A stretch of DNA of 64,000 nt, taken from Taishania sp965247975. GTDB lineage: Bacteria > Bacteroidota > Bacteroidia > Flavobacteriales_D > Crocinitomicaceae. The position numbers were made by a program, and so were the translations under genes. This document shows positions 35,476 through 43,391 of this stretch, one piece after another (position 1 is the first letter of the stretch; each line of letters starts with the position of its first letter). Location: contig OZ252050.1 of the NCBI GenBank assembly GCA_965247975.1, positions 2,914,001 to 2,978,000 of the forward strand, written 5' to 3'. The notes under the pieces are model-generated. The model ran no database searches and had not been told where the DNA came from. It saw nothing but the letters and a program-made list of their open reading frames with translations.

Positions 35476-36537
35476 CTAAAGAAGTTTAATTTCTAAACTA
35501 TCTTGTGTAGCCTTAGCTTTAGTTAAGGCTACTTTTTTATATTCTGGATCATATTCAGTTTCATTTTTCCACAATGTAAAAATTAGAGCTAATAACTTTC
35601 TTTGTACAGCTACTAATCCAATTTTTTTCGAGACTTTGTTTTGATTAATTCTAAGATATGTTTCTTTCATTTCAGGGTTACATCTGCTAGCGACCATTGC
35701 TGGAAAATATAAGGCGTTTCTGATATATCTATTTCCTTTTTTAGAGATACTTGTTTTTCCTCGAACCGATGATCCTGATTCTCTTTGAACGACATCAAAT
35801 CCCGCAAAACTGGTTAATTGTTTGATACTATGAAAATGCTCAAAGCACATTGTTTCTGACAATATGGTTACAACGGTCATTAAGCCAATTCCTTTAATTG
35901 TTACTAATCTTAGGATTTTTTTATAAAATGACGTATCCGATTTAATGAGGGTCTCGATTTCTTCTTTACATTTTTCGATTTGCTTTTCAATTTGTAAGAT
36001 AAGACTTTTGTTGCTTTGAAGAATGAATTTTTGGATGTCATGGGAGCAATCTTTACTATGTTTAATGTTCATCAGTGCTGTTCGTTGCTCCTGTAATTGA
36101 ACATAATATCGAGTAAGATTTCTTAACTGGAGAACTAATGGAGATGGTGGAATCCAGGCTTTGTGATTTCTCTCTACTCCAAACTGACTTAGCCATTTTG
36201 CATCTAAAGCATCCGTTTTGCTTTTGACATTTAAACTAGAAAAATAATGTCGGGTAGTATTTGGCAAAGCAACATGAACAGTTCGTTTTAAATTGAACAA
36301 GTGATGAGCTAAAGACTCATAATAAACACCTGTTGCCTCCATTAAGAAAACTACTTCAACATCCTTTTCTAATTCAGATTTTGACCAACGACTCAATTGG
36401 TTAAAGCCTTTTTTATTATTCGAGAACTCAGCTCCTTTCGAAAACTTAAATTCTCCCGACACATCTCGTTTACATACACATGCGGTAAACGAATTTTTGG
36501 AAACATCAATTCCAACACATTGTTTTAAATAACGCAT
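35476..36537 (-). CDS. IS110-family transposase (DEDD recombinase)
   Basis: 353 residues. The N-terminal RuvC-like DEDD domain shows Asp11 (GIDVSK), Glu67 (FLMEATGVYYESLA), Asp109 and Asp112 (KTDALDAKWLSQFG). A helical linker follows. The C-terminal Transposase_20 domain has the HhH-like TIKGIGLMTVVTILSE and FAGFDVVQRESGSSVRGK, then SISKKGNRYIRNALY, which holds the candidate serine nucleophile among Ser254-Ser265. Spacing of the acidic residues matches that of characterised IS110 recombinases. All catalytic residues are intact and no frameshift is seen, so the element may be active. Confidence 0.95.
   Translation of the reverse strand: MRYLKQCVGIDVSKNSFTACVCKRDVSGEFKFSKGAEFSNNKKGFNQLSRWSKSELEKDVEVVFLMEATGVYYESLAHHLFNLKRTVHVALPNTTRHYFSSLNVKSKTDALDAKWLSQFGVERNHKAWIPPSPLVLQLRNLTRYYVQLQEQRTALMNIKHSKDCSHDIQKFILQSNKSLILQIEKQIEKCKEEIETLIKSDTSFYKKILRLVTIKGIGLMTVVTILSETMCFEHFHSIKQLTSFAGFDVVQRESGSSVRGKTSISKKGNRYIRNALYFPAMVASRCNPEMKETYLRINQNKVSKKIGLVAVQRKLLALIFTLWKNETEYDPEYKKVALTKAKATQDSLEIKLL
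35507..35538 (+). terminator. Terminator-like hairpin facing into the transposase 3' end
   Basis: GTAGCCTTA (35507-35515) and TAAGGCTAC (35524-35532) form a perfect 9-bp stem followed by six T on the plus strand. It is inside the 3' end of the minus-strand transposase. It could stop plus-strand readthrough from the interrupted gene before antisense RNA covers the transposase. Confidence 0.4.
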
Positions 36538-36569
36538 AACTCTAATTTTACAGGTATGACTGAATTCCC

Positions 36570-36735
36570 CTTCCGTCTATTCTTTTGTTTTATCCAAGCT
36601 CGAATAAATCGGCCTTAAGTACTGTCCAGACTCTTGAGAAAAAACGTGTGTGGATCAATCTTTTTTACGATATAACAAGAATGTTTACCTAAACCAAAAC
36701 TCTCTCACACACGATAGTCAGTACACTTTGTTTAA
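36570..36735 (-). ncRNA. Predicted IS110 bridge RNA
   Basis: The non-coding end upstream of the transposase can be read, on the minus strand, as a two-loop guide RNA. The first loop is closed by an 8-bp stem (36706-36713 with 36645-36652). It holds UUUUGGUUU (36691-36699), matching the left target TATCGGTTC with two wobbles and one mismatch, and UAAAAAAG (36660-36667), which pairs with the right target CTTTTTTG. The second loop, closed by a short GUCU/AGAC stem, holds ACAGUACUU (36617-36625), matching the element's own right end ACAGTACCT with one wobble. It also holds GAUAAAAC (36587-36594), partly complementary to its left end. Bridge RNAs are known from IS621. Ends of the transcript are estimated. 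Confidence 0.7.
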
Positions 36736-36781
36736 CAACAATGTACGAACCATTTATTAAATTTGATGTAAATATAAAAGA

Positions 36782-37120
36782 ACCGATAGTTTAGCGCTTA
36801 TTGAGTTAATGCGCGACATTTCTGGACACGAGCCTTATATGTGGGGACCAAGCATCGTTGGATTCGGAAATTACCACTACAAATATGAAAGTGGGCATGA
36901 AGGTGATGCTCCATTGCTTGGATTTTCTCCTCGCAAAGCGGCCATTTCGTTGTATGTTTTCACCGGACTCGAAAAACACGAACATTTATTAAATGACTTA
37001 GGTAAATTCAAACGTGGAAAAGCTTGTATATATGCCAAAAAATTAGCGGATATCAATATTGAAGCTTTAAATAAATTGATGCAAACATCGATGGATTATT
37101 TGAAGGAGAAGTACGGTTAG
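36782..37120 (+). pseudogene. 3' fragment of DUF1801 gene
   Basis: Codons from 36782 continue the frame of 35344-35424 and encode the body of a DUF1801 protein: IELMRDISGHEPYMWGPSIV, GFGNYHYKYESGHEGDAPLL and the final helical segment ending KEKYG. An ATG at 36809 could allow translation of 103 residues lacking the first helix, but the protein would miss about 36 N-terminal residues and its natural promoter. DUF1801 (YdhG-like) proteins are small and of uncertain role, possibly iron-chaperone-like. Confidence 0.85.
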
Positions 37121-37187
37121 GATTAGAAAATCATATTTTCTTGTACTTCCAAAACTTACATTTATTGCGGTAAACGAAATACAATCT

Positions 37188-37766
37188 TTACGGTAAAATA
37201 ATTCCATTCAAACAAATTGAACCACTAATATTAAATGTATCGGCCGGAGCTTGTCCGTTAATCCAAGGGTAAGAATGTGCTAAGCCAGAATAAGTTGCTT
37301 TCATTGGTTTGTAAATTCCATCGGAAACAATCAAATTACTTGTCGATACATTAAATGTTACATTTGAAACGTACAACTTACTATTTCCGCCAACATTGAA
37401 AGTGAAAAAATCATTATCAAGAGAATCAATGGAATAAGTAGTTGAACCAACTAAAAATTTCCCAGGCAAACCTAGCTCTACTTGCAAATAGTCAGCATTT
37501 TGATCTTTCCCATAAATAATAAAATCACTTTGATCTTCCTCAAACCAACCGTAAAGATTGGTGAATTGCGTTTCTTCATCAACTACCAATTCAAAATTCT
37601 CGCCATCAAGATTAAGGGTGAAATAGCCTGAGTTTTCTGAGCAGCTTGGTAAATTGCCGCCGTTTCCGCCATCTGTCGGATTTTGATCTTTCTTACATGA
37701 GAACAAAATGAAAACGCTTATTGTGAAGATTCCAATAAGTCGAGAAGTAAATTTTAGTGAGTTCAT
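37188..37766 (-). CDS. Hypothetical lipoprotein
   Basis: 192 residues with lipobox ILFSC (lipidated Cys24), then a KKDQNPTDGGNGGNLPSC linker with a second cysteine. The mature domain is all-beta (GYFTLNLDGENFELVVDEE, later YSGLAHSYPWING) and closes with a cysteine near 186 that could pair with the one in the linker. Similar architecture is common in outer-membrane lipoproteins of this phylum, but no specific family was recognised. It is a single gene. Confidence 0.6.
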   Translation of the reverse strand: MNSLKFTSRLIGIFTISVFILFSCKKDQNPTDGGNGGNLPSCSENSGYFTLNLDGENFELVVDEETQFTNLYGWFEEDQSDFIIYGKDQNADYLQVELGLPGKFLVGSTTYSIDSLDNDFFTFNVGGNSKLYVSNVTFNVSTSNLIVSDGIYKPMKATYSGLAHSYPWINGQAPADTFNISGSICLNGIILP

Positions 37767-37965
37767 AGTATTGGTTTCAATTAGTTAAATGTTCGCTTTT
37801 TGATTATCTTATAACAATATGTTTATTTATAAAATTCTCAAACTTGAAATTGTATTTTCAATAAAGTTAATAAAATATGATCTTATTGCTAGTTAAAAAT
37901 AAATTAATCGTCTACTTGTCCGGATTTACTTTATTCAACGCAAAGCAGTTAAAACAAGCTAATTT

Positions 37966-39186
37966 TTATTTGTAACTCATCCTAATTTTTCGAACAATAA
38001 AGAAAATACTCAATGCAAACAACCCACCCATTCCAACAAAAATACTATTGGCGACAAAATAATGTAACACTTTTTCAAGGTGCGAAAAAACATATCCAAT
38101 TCCTGTTGAAATTAATCCTAAAGCACCGTATGCCAAAGCTAAATATTTTCGATTTATAAGCTTAGCAATAGATGAATCAATCAATGTTGAAACGAGCGTT
38201 TCTGCAAAAACATAGATAAATAATGAAATAATTGTTACTGTTGTCAAAAAAGTCGATTCTTCTCGATTTAAAAAATAAGCAACTGCAAAAGACATGAATG
38301 TTAGGATCGCTGAAGCAGCTAAATTGAAGCTAGGTTTAAAGTATTTTTTAGTCCAAATTATTGCCAAAAAAACGCCAATTACTAAATAAAAGATTGCACT
38401 AAATATATCTAACCACATTGGTCGCATAAGATTAGATGATAAATTTATGTCCCAATATTGAGCATTAATTTCAAAATAGGATAGTCGCCAAAAAAAGACA
38501 TAAAAACCATAAAGAAGCAAGACTATTCCAATCGGTTTCAAATAAATCGATTGAAAGAGACTTTTCAAATTAGGCATTGTCTTTTCTTTATTCTCGATTG
38601 TTTTTTTATCCGCAAAAACTAATAAAGTCGAAAATAAAACTGAAATGCCAACAATTAAAAATCCAATTTCGAGTCCGAATGAACTTGCAAAATAATAGGT
38701 AACCAGTGAGCCCAAAAAAGCACCAACATTTATAAAAAGGTTTAGCAACATAAATCCTGCATCTAGTAATTTTGTTTCGTGCAGATAAATTTTCGCAAAA
38801 GAAGCTTTAGCATTTGACTGAAAAAATCCGCACCCAACAACAAATATTCCAATTGGAAAATACGGGTGAATTGTAGGACTTAAGAAAAAAGTCAGGGAGC
38901 CTATAAACATCAAAATCCCACCTATGATTGAAGCCTTTCTATTTCCTAAAAGCAAATCGCCAAAAAGGCCACCTATGAGGTATGAAACTGATAAACTAGC
39001 AGCAATCCATAGGCTTAAATCTGTGAAACTTTTTGATTCGAATGAACTTATCAGCAACATAAAAAGAAAAGACCTCCAGCCATAAAACGCAAATTTTTGC
39101 AAAGCCAAAGCCAATGCATAAATGAATGTAGACTTAGTGTGCCTTGGATATGTACTAATTTTCTGGCTTATCATTTCTTTTTTCAT
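37966..39186 (-). CDS. MFS transporter of the POT/PTR type
   Basis: 406 residues with about 12 hydrophobic helices. The N-terminal half resembles proton-dependent oligopeptide transporters: KFAFYGWRSFLFMLLIS, then YLIGGLFGDLLLGNRKASII (the POT helix 2-3 region) and FMLLNLFINVGAFLGSLVTY, corresponding to the PTR2 signature. It is shorter than typical POT proteins (about 500 residues), lacking the two extra helices. Substrate could be di- or tripeptides or related compounds. It is a monocistronic gene on the minus strand. Confidence 0.75.
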   Translation of the reverse strand: MKKEMISQKISTYPRHTKSTFIYALALALQKFAFYGWRSFLFMLLISSFESKSFTDLSLWIAASLSVSYLIGGLFGDLLLGNRKASIIGGILMFIGSLTFFLSPTIHPYFPIGIFVVGCGFFQSNAKASFAKIYLHETKLLDAGFMLLNLFINVGAFLGSLVTYYFASSFGLEIGFLIVGISVLFSTLLVFADKKTIENKEKTMPNLKSLFQSIYLKPIGIVLLLYGFYVFFWRLSYFEINAQYWDINLSSNLMRPMWLDIFSAIFYLVIGVFLAIIWTKKYFKPSFNLAASAILTFMSFAVAYFLNREESTFLTTVTIISLFIYVFAETLVSTLIDSSIAKLINRKYLALAYGALGLISTGIGYVFSHLEKVLHYFVANSIFVGMGGLFALSIFFIVRKIRMSYK

Positions 39187-39363
39187 TAAGAATCTTCTTT
39201 GAGGGAAAGTAAAAAACGCTACGCGATCCTTGTTTTTAAATTTTAAAAAAAACCAAAGATTGTTCGTATCAGAGAAGCTTTATTTCGGCAATTCTGACCG
39301 CAAAAATTTAGCCGCTTTTAATTTCAATCTCTATCTGATTACAATAATTTTAAATAACTTCCT

Positions 39364-39933
39364 TTATCCAGCTCCAAGATGAAACACATTGATTACAAAA
39401 TACTTAATTGGCTTTATCCCACCTGCTGTATTTGTTTTGGAATACATAAATGCTTGATGAATACCGAATTCTCGGCTACCAGTGAATTTAAAAAGGTTAT
39501 TCTCAAAAATTTCTGTATTCAATTCGTTCAAACCCTCCGGTCCATTAACCAAGCGCATACCATCCTTAGTTACAAGTTGTTCCGAAAATAAACAATTTTT
39601 ATCCTCGTCAAAAAATGCAATTGTGATATAGAAATCGCCGGGTATCCCGGTATATCGATTTTCAGTATGAACAATTTCAAAAGCCACATCTAGTTGAACA
39701 TTTGTGAAAGAAGTATTGAACAGTTCCATCTTCGTCATTTTAAGTTTATCCAAAGAACTGCTTCCTTTAATTTCTAACAAAGTATCTTTTTTGAATGAAA
39801 ACCTCATACCTTCCTCTTTATGATATTCTCCCTGATAAGTGATTTTCTCAGTATTTAGTTCAGTATAATTCTGTGAATGCAAGTTCAACGTTGAAATTAG
39901 ATTAAAGAGTATTAGTAAAAGTGACTTTTTCAT
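39364..39933 (-). CDS. Hypothetical secreted protein
   Basis: ATG 39933 is preferred because it directly starts a signal peptide (MKKSLLLILFNLISTLNLHS); an upstream ATG at 39969 would add a dozen residues. The 189-residue product is beta-rich without cysteine pairs (KITYQGEYHKEEGMRFSFKK, DFYITIAFFDEDKNCLFSE) and has no T9SS domain. No family recognised. Confidence 0.55.
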   Translation of the reverse strand: MKKSLLLILFNLISTLNLHSQNYTELNTEKITYQGEYHKEEGMRFSFKKDTLLEIKGSSSLDKLKMTKMELFNTSFTNVQLDVAFEIVHTENRYTGIPGDFYITIAFFDEDKNCLFSEQLVTKDGMRLVNGPEGLNELNTEIFENNLFKFTGSREFGIHQAFMYSKTNTAGGIKPIKYFVINVFHLGAG

Positions 39934-40085
39934 ATTATAAAATTTAAACAATATTGAGCAATGTAGCAATTTAAAACAACGTTGCTTTGCTGTTGAAACA
40001 AAAAATTCAAATTAACGCTCAAATTCTACTTCACGTTGATTAATTAAAAACAATTCTTATATTTAAAGCAATATTCTGATTTACT

Positions 40086-40658
40086 ATGATGGAATTTTTT
40101 GAAAACATGGATTCGCTGCTACGGGGCTTTTGGTATATCGCCATTCCTGTCAGTCTAATTTTTATTTTCCAAACAATCATGACCTTTGTAGGCATGGATG
40201 CCTCAGATGGCCTTGATGCTGATTTTGATGGTGATATGCACGGAGGTGATGCACCGTTTCAACTTTTTTCGCTTCGAAATTTGATTAATTTCTTGTTGGG
40301 ATTCAGCTGGTCGGGAATTTCATTTTATGAATCGATTTCAAACCACACTGTTCTAATCTTTGTGGCATTAGCTGTAGGATTACTCTTTTTGTTCTTGTTC
40401 TTTTTTATTATCAAACAAATCAGAAAATTGGAAGAAGATAGCTCGTTTCAATTTTCAAATACGCTCAATAAAACCGCTGAAGTTTATTTAACGATACCTG
40501 GAAACAAAGCAGGGAAAGGCAAAGTTATGATCAGCGTTAATGGAGCTTTTCATGAACTCGACGCAATGACTACTGGTGAAACAATTGCGTCTGGAGCAGT
40601 TGTAAAAGTAGTCGAAATTGATACTAATATTCTCATCGTTGAACGCCTAATGCAGTAA
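40086..40658 (+). CDS. NfeD-like membrane protein, partner of flotillin
   Basis: 190 residues; the second of two adjacent ATG codons may be the true start. A first transmembrane helix (about 14-34) is followed by an acidic loop with DGLDADFDGDMHGGD, then two more helices (about 65-85 and 95-118). A cytoplasmic C-terminal OB-fold domain (about 130-190) is of the NfeD C-terminal type (GKGKVMISVNGAFHELDAMT). Such proteins lie next to flotillins (YuaF-FloT in Bacillus) and help organise membrane domains. The flotillin gene begins 27 bp later. Confidence 0.8.
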   Translation: MMEFFENMDSLLRGFWYIAIPVSLIFIFQTIMTFVGMDASDGLDADFDGDMHGGDAPFQLFSLRNLINFLLGFSWSGISFYESISNHTVLIFVALAVGLLFLFLFFFIIKQIRKLEEDSSFQFSNTLNKTAEVYLTIPGNKAGKGKVMISVNGAFHELDAMTTGETIASGAVVKVVEIDTNILIVERLMQ

Positions 40659-40685
40659 CCATTTTAATCTTTTTAATTTAATTTT

Positions 40686-42269
40686 ATGACATCTCAATTA
40701 ACCATTATTGTTGTAGGAGCAGTTGTTCTTTTTGTTACAATCGCAGCCTTAATTTCTCGCTACAAACGTTGTCCTTCGGATAAAATATTAGTTATTTACG
40801 GTCGTACTGGTGGTACATCAGCGCGATGTGTGCACGGAGGTGGAGCGTTCATTTGGCCAGTGATTCAAGATTATGCATTCTTGGATTTAAAACCGCTGTC
40901 GATTGAAGCAAATCTAACGAATGCGCTGAGTAGACAAAACATTCGGGTCGATGTACCAAGTCGTTTTACGATTGCAATTTCAACAGAATCCGATACCATG
41001 AATGCTGCGGCTGAGCGACTTTTGGGATTGACTTCTGAACAAATTCAAGAACTTGCCAAGGACATTCTTTTCGGTCAATTGCGTATGGTTATTGCGACAA
41101 TGACGATTGAAGAAATCAACTCAGACCGTGATAAATTCTTAGAAGCAATTTCCAAAAATGTGGATACAGAATTGAAAAAAATTGGTCTAAAATTGATCAA
41201 CGTCAATGTAACAGATATCAAAGATGAATCTGGTTATATTGAAGCATTAGGAAAAGAAGCAGCGGCAAAAGCCATCAACGAAGCGAAAATTAGCGTTGCC
41301 GAGCAAGAAAAAATTGGGGAAACCGGAAAAGCAATTGCAGATCGTGAAAAAGACACGCAAATCGCAGAGACTCATCGAGATCGTGATGTGAAAATTGCTA
41401 TCACTCAAAAAGACAAAGAAATCAGTATTGCAACTGCCGTGCGCGATGAAACAATTGGTAAAGCGGAAGCAGATCGAGATACACGTGTCAAAACATCAGA
41501 AGCCAACGCAATCGCTATTCAGGGAGAAAATGAAGCGCGTATTGCCATTGCTAATTCTGAAGCAGCGCGAAGAGAAAAAGAAGCAGAAGCTCTGCGTATA
41601 GCGACAGCAGCGGAAAAAGTGCAACAAGCAAAATCCCTTGAAGAATCATATGTTGCTGAGCAAAAAGCTGAATTAGCGCGTTCGGAAAGAGAACGTTCTA
41701 CGCAAATAGCAAACATTGTCGTTCCAGCAGAAATTGCTAAACAACGAGCAATCATTGAAGCACAGGCTGAAGCAGAAACAATCCGTGAAAACGCAAAAGG
41801 AGATGCAGATGCAATTTTCGCTAAAATGCAAGCCGAAGCAAATGGTTTATATGAAATCCTGACGAAACAAGCGGAAGGATACAAAGCAGTTGTTGATGCT
41901 GCAGGTGGCGATCCGAATCAAGCATTCCAATTGTTATTGATTGAGAAATTGCCAGAACTCGTGCGCACACAAGTGGAAGCTGTTAAAAACATTAAGATTG
42001 ATAAAATTACTGTGTGGGATTCTGGTCAAGGAAATTCTGAGAATGGTAATTCCTCAACAGCCAATTTTGTTTCTGGAATGATGAAAACCGTGCCACCACT
42101 CAATGATCTTTTTAACATGGCTGGATTAAATTTACCAAGTTATTTGAAAGGAGCTGATCAGGCTGAAGTAAGTTCTGAATCTTCAAAACCGATCTCTGCA
42201 GCGAAAAAAAGGGCTGACAAGATGAAGGGGAATGAAGGTAGTGAAAGTACTTCGGAAGCTGATGTTTAA
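40686..42269 (+). CDS. Flotillin-family membrane scaffold protein
   Basis: 527 residues. An N-terminal transmembrane or hairpin helix (about 5-23) is followed by a band 7/SPFH domain (about 28-200) with KCPSDKILV-like RCPSDKILVIYG and LTSEQIQELAKDILFGQLRM. A long alanine/glutamate-rich coiled coil (about 200-390) has repeated EA/AE and R-E-K-E heptads. The C-terminal part (about 390-527) has AAGGDPNQAFQLLLIEKLPE, the flotillin-specific region. Flotillins assemble into oligomeric membrane microdomains. It probably forms a two-gene operon with the NfeD-like gene. Confidence 0.92.
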   Translation: MTSQLTIIVVGAVVLFVTIAALISRYKRCPSDKILVIYGRTGGTSARCVHGGGAFIWPVIQDYAFLDLKPLSIEANLTNALSRQNIRVDVPSRFTIAISTESDTMNAAAERLLGLTSEQIQELAKDILFGQLRMVIATMTIEEINSDRDKFLEAISKNVDTELKKIGLKLINVNVTDIKDESGYIEALGKEAAAKAINEAKISVAEQEKIGETGKAIADREKDTQIAETHRDRDVKIAITQKDKEISIATAVRDETIGKAEADRDTRVKTSEANAIAIQGENEARIAIANSEAARREKEAEALRIATAAEKVQQAKSLEESYVAEQKAELARSERERSTQIANIVVPAEIAKQRAIIEAQAEAETIRENAKGDADAIFAKMQAEANGLYEILTKQAEGYKAVVDAAGGDPNQAFQLLLIEKLPELVRTQVEAVKNIKIDKITVWDSGQGNSENGNSSTANFVSGMMKTVPPLNDLFNMAGLNLPSYLKGADQAEVSSESSKPISAAKKRADKMKGNEGSESTSEADV

Positions 42270-42333
42270 TTCTGAAAATATACTAAATCAAATTTTAACC
42301 CGTTCTAAAAGAAACTGTTAAAACCCAAAAATC

Positions 42334-43179
42334 ATGAAAAAAATCACCTTAATTCTCCTCCTAGGTGTTGGAATTGTCAGCATTAACGGATGCAAAAAGA
42401 AAGAAAAAGATGAAAACAGCGATGCGCCTCGCGTGAATGCGATCGTTGAAAATGCATTTGAAGAAATTGGAAACATTGGTAATCAAGCTGTTTCTGGAGA
42501 TCTTGTTTTTTACAAAAATGATGGAACTGTTTACACCAGCTATGAAGGTGGTCGCGATTTGAGCGTTGACAAAGCTGCGTGTAATGTGATCATCACGATT
42601 GACACAACTAGCAATCCAAAATCCGTTACGGTTGATTATGGAAATGTGAATTGTGATTGCAACGACGGAAAACAACGTCGCGGAAAAGTAATTACCACGT
42701 TTACTGGTTCGTATTATGCAACTGGAACGGTAATCACCCACACAACAGAAGATTACTATGTAAATGACCATCATGTTGAGGGAACAATGACTGTTACAAA
42801 CATGGGACCAAATGCAGACGGAAAACCTTATTACAATGTTCAAATCACAGGTGTTGTAACCTTATCAACTGGTGAAATTGTAACCTATACTTCAACGCGC
42901 GTTCGAACATTTGTCAACGGATCAAATACCCAATGGTTCTTCTGGGATGATGAATACGACGTTACTGGAACAGCGACAGCAGAAGTTGTGAATGGCGATG
43001 GTTATTTTGCAGAAACAACGGAGCCTTTAAATGTAAAAGTTGGTTGTGGCTATATCCGAAAAGGTAAATTATCGTTCACCCCAACGGGATATCCGACGTA
43101 TTACATCGATTATGGTACTGGTACATGCGACGCAACGTTGACTGTTACCGTTAATGGAGTAACTTACACGATAAATTAG
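42334..43179 (+). CDS. Hypothetical lipoprotein
   Basis: 281 residues with lipobox SINGC (lipidated Cys20) and a KKKEKDENSD linker. The mature protein is beta-rich with internally similar halves: CNVIITIDTTSNPKSVTVDY with CDCNDGKQRRGKVITTFTG, then CGYIRKGKLSFTPTG with YYIDYGTGTC. Paired cysteines occur in both halves. No family name could be assigned. It lies 64 bp downstream of the flotillin gene on the same strand and ends in its own terminator. Confidence 0.6.
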   Translation: MKKITLILLLGVGIVSINGCKKKEKDENSDAPRVNAIVENAFEEIGNIGNQAVSGDLVFYKNDGTVYTSYEGGRDLSVDKAACNVIITIDTTSNPKSVTVDYGNVNCDCNDGKQRRGKVITTFTGSYYATGTVITHTTEDYYVNDHHVEGTMTVTNMGPNADGKPYYNVQITGVVTLSTGEIVTYTSTRVRTFVNGSNTQWFFWDDEYDVTGTATAEVVNGDGYFAETTEPLNVKVGCGYIRKGKLSFTPTGYPTYYIDYGTGTCDATLTVTVNGVTYTIN

Positions 43180-43198
43180 AAATTAAATCCATTCATCT

Positions 43199-43233
43199 AA
43201 AGGTCAATTCTGAAAATGAGTTGACCTTTTTTT
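43199..43233 (+). terminator. Rho-independent terminator
   Basis: AAAGGTCAA (43199-43207) and TTGACCTTT (43221-43229) form a perfect 9-bp stem, followed by a run of T. Confidence 0.85.
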
Positions 43234-43391
43234 ATATTCCCTACTTTTTGATCCTAGAGTTCCTGAATCCACTTCATTTTCTTTTATTTTTTTTGCATTC
43301 TCATACAACCTTTCTAAATTTGAAATGTATTACCTTTAAAGGAGAAAATGTTTGCTTCTTTGAGTAACAACAATTTTTTAAAAACCATACT

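Larger units (their letters stand above)
35424..36780 (-). mobile_element. IS110-family insertion sequence, 1357 bp
   Basis: The boundaries come from comparing the two halves of the disrupted DUF1801 gene. Read on the minus strand, the left flank ATCGGTT is followed by CT and then the element (TTTATATTTAC... to ...ACAGTACC), then CT again and TTTTTGTTC. The CT core is therefore present at both junctions (35422-35423 and 36779-36780) and there is no longer target duplication or terminal inverted repeat, as expected for IS110 elements. The transposase occupies 35476-36537. The upstream non-coding end is about 240 bp and the downstream end about 50 bp, the arrangement of the IS110 (not IS1111) group, in which the guide RNA lies upstream of the transposase. 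Confidence 0.9.

Noticed and set aside
36711..36719. ACTATCG next to the first stem as the target guide
   Set aside because: It matches the target flank but is outside the loop and would not end at the CT core; the loop segment UUUUGGUUU fits position and core better.
41519..41884. 121-codon frame opposite the flotillin coiled coil
   Set aside because: A shadow produced by the alanine/glutamate-rich coil read in antisense; no independent features.
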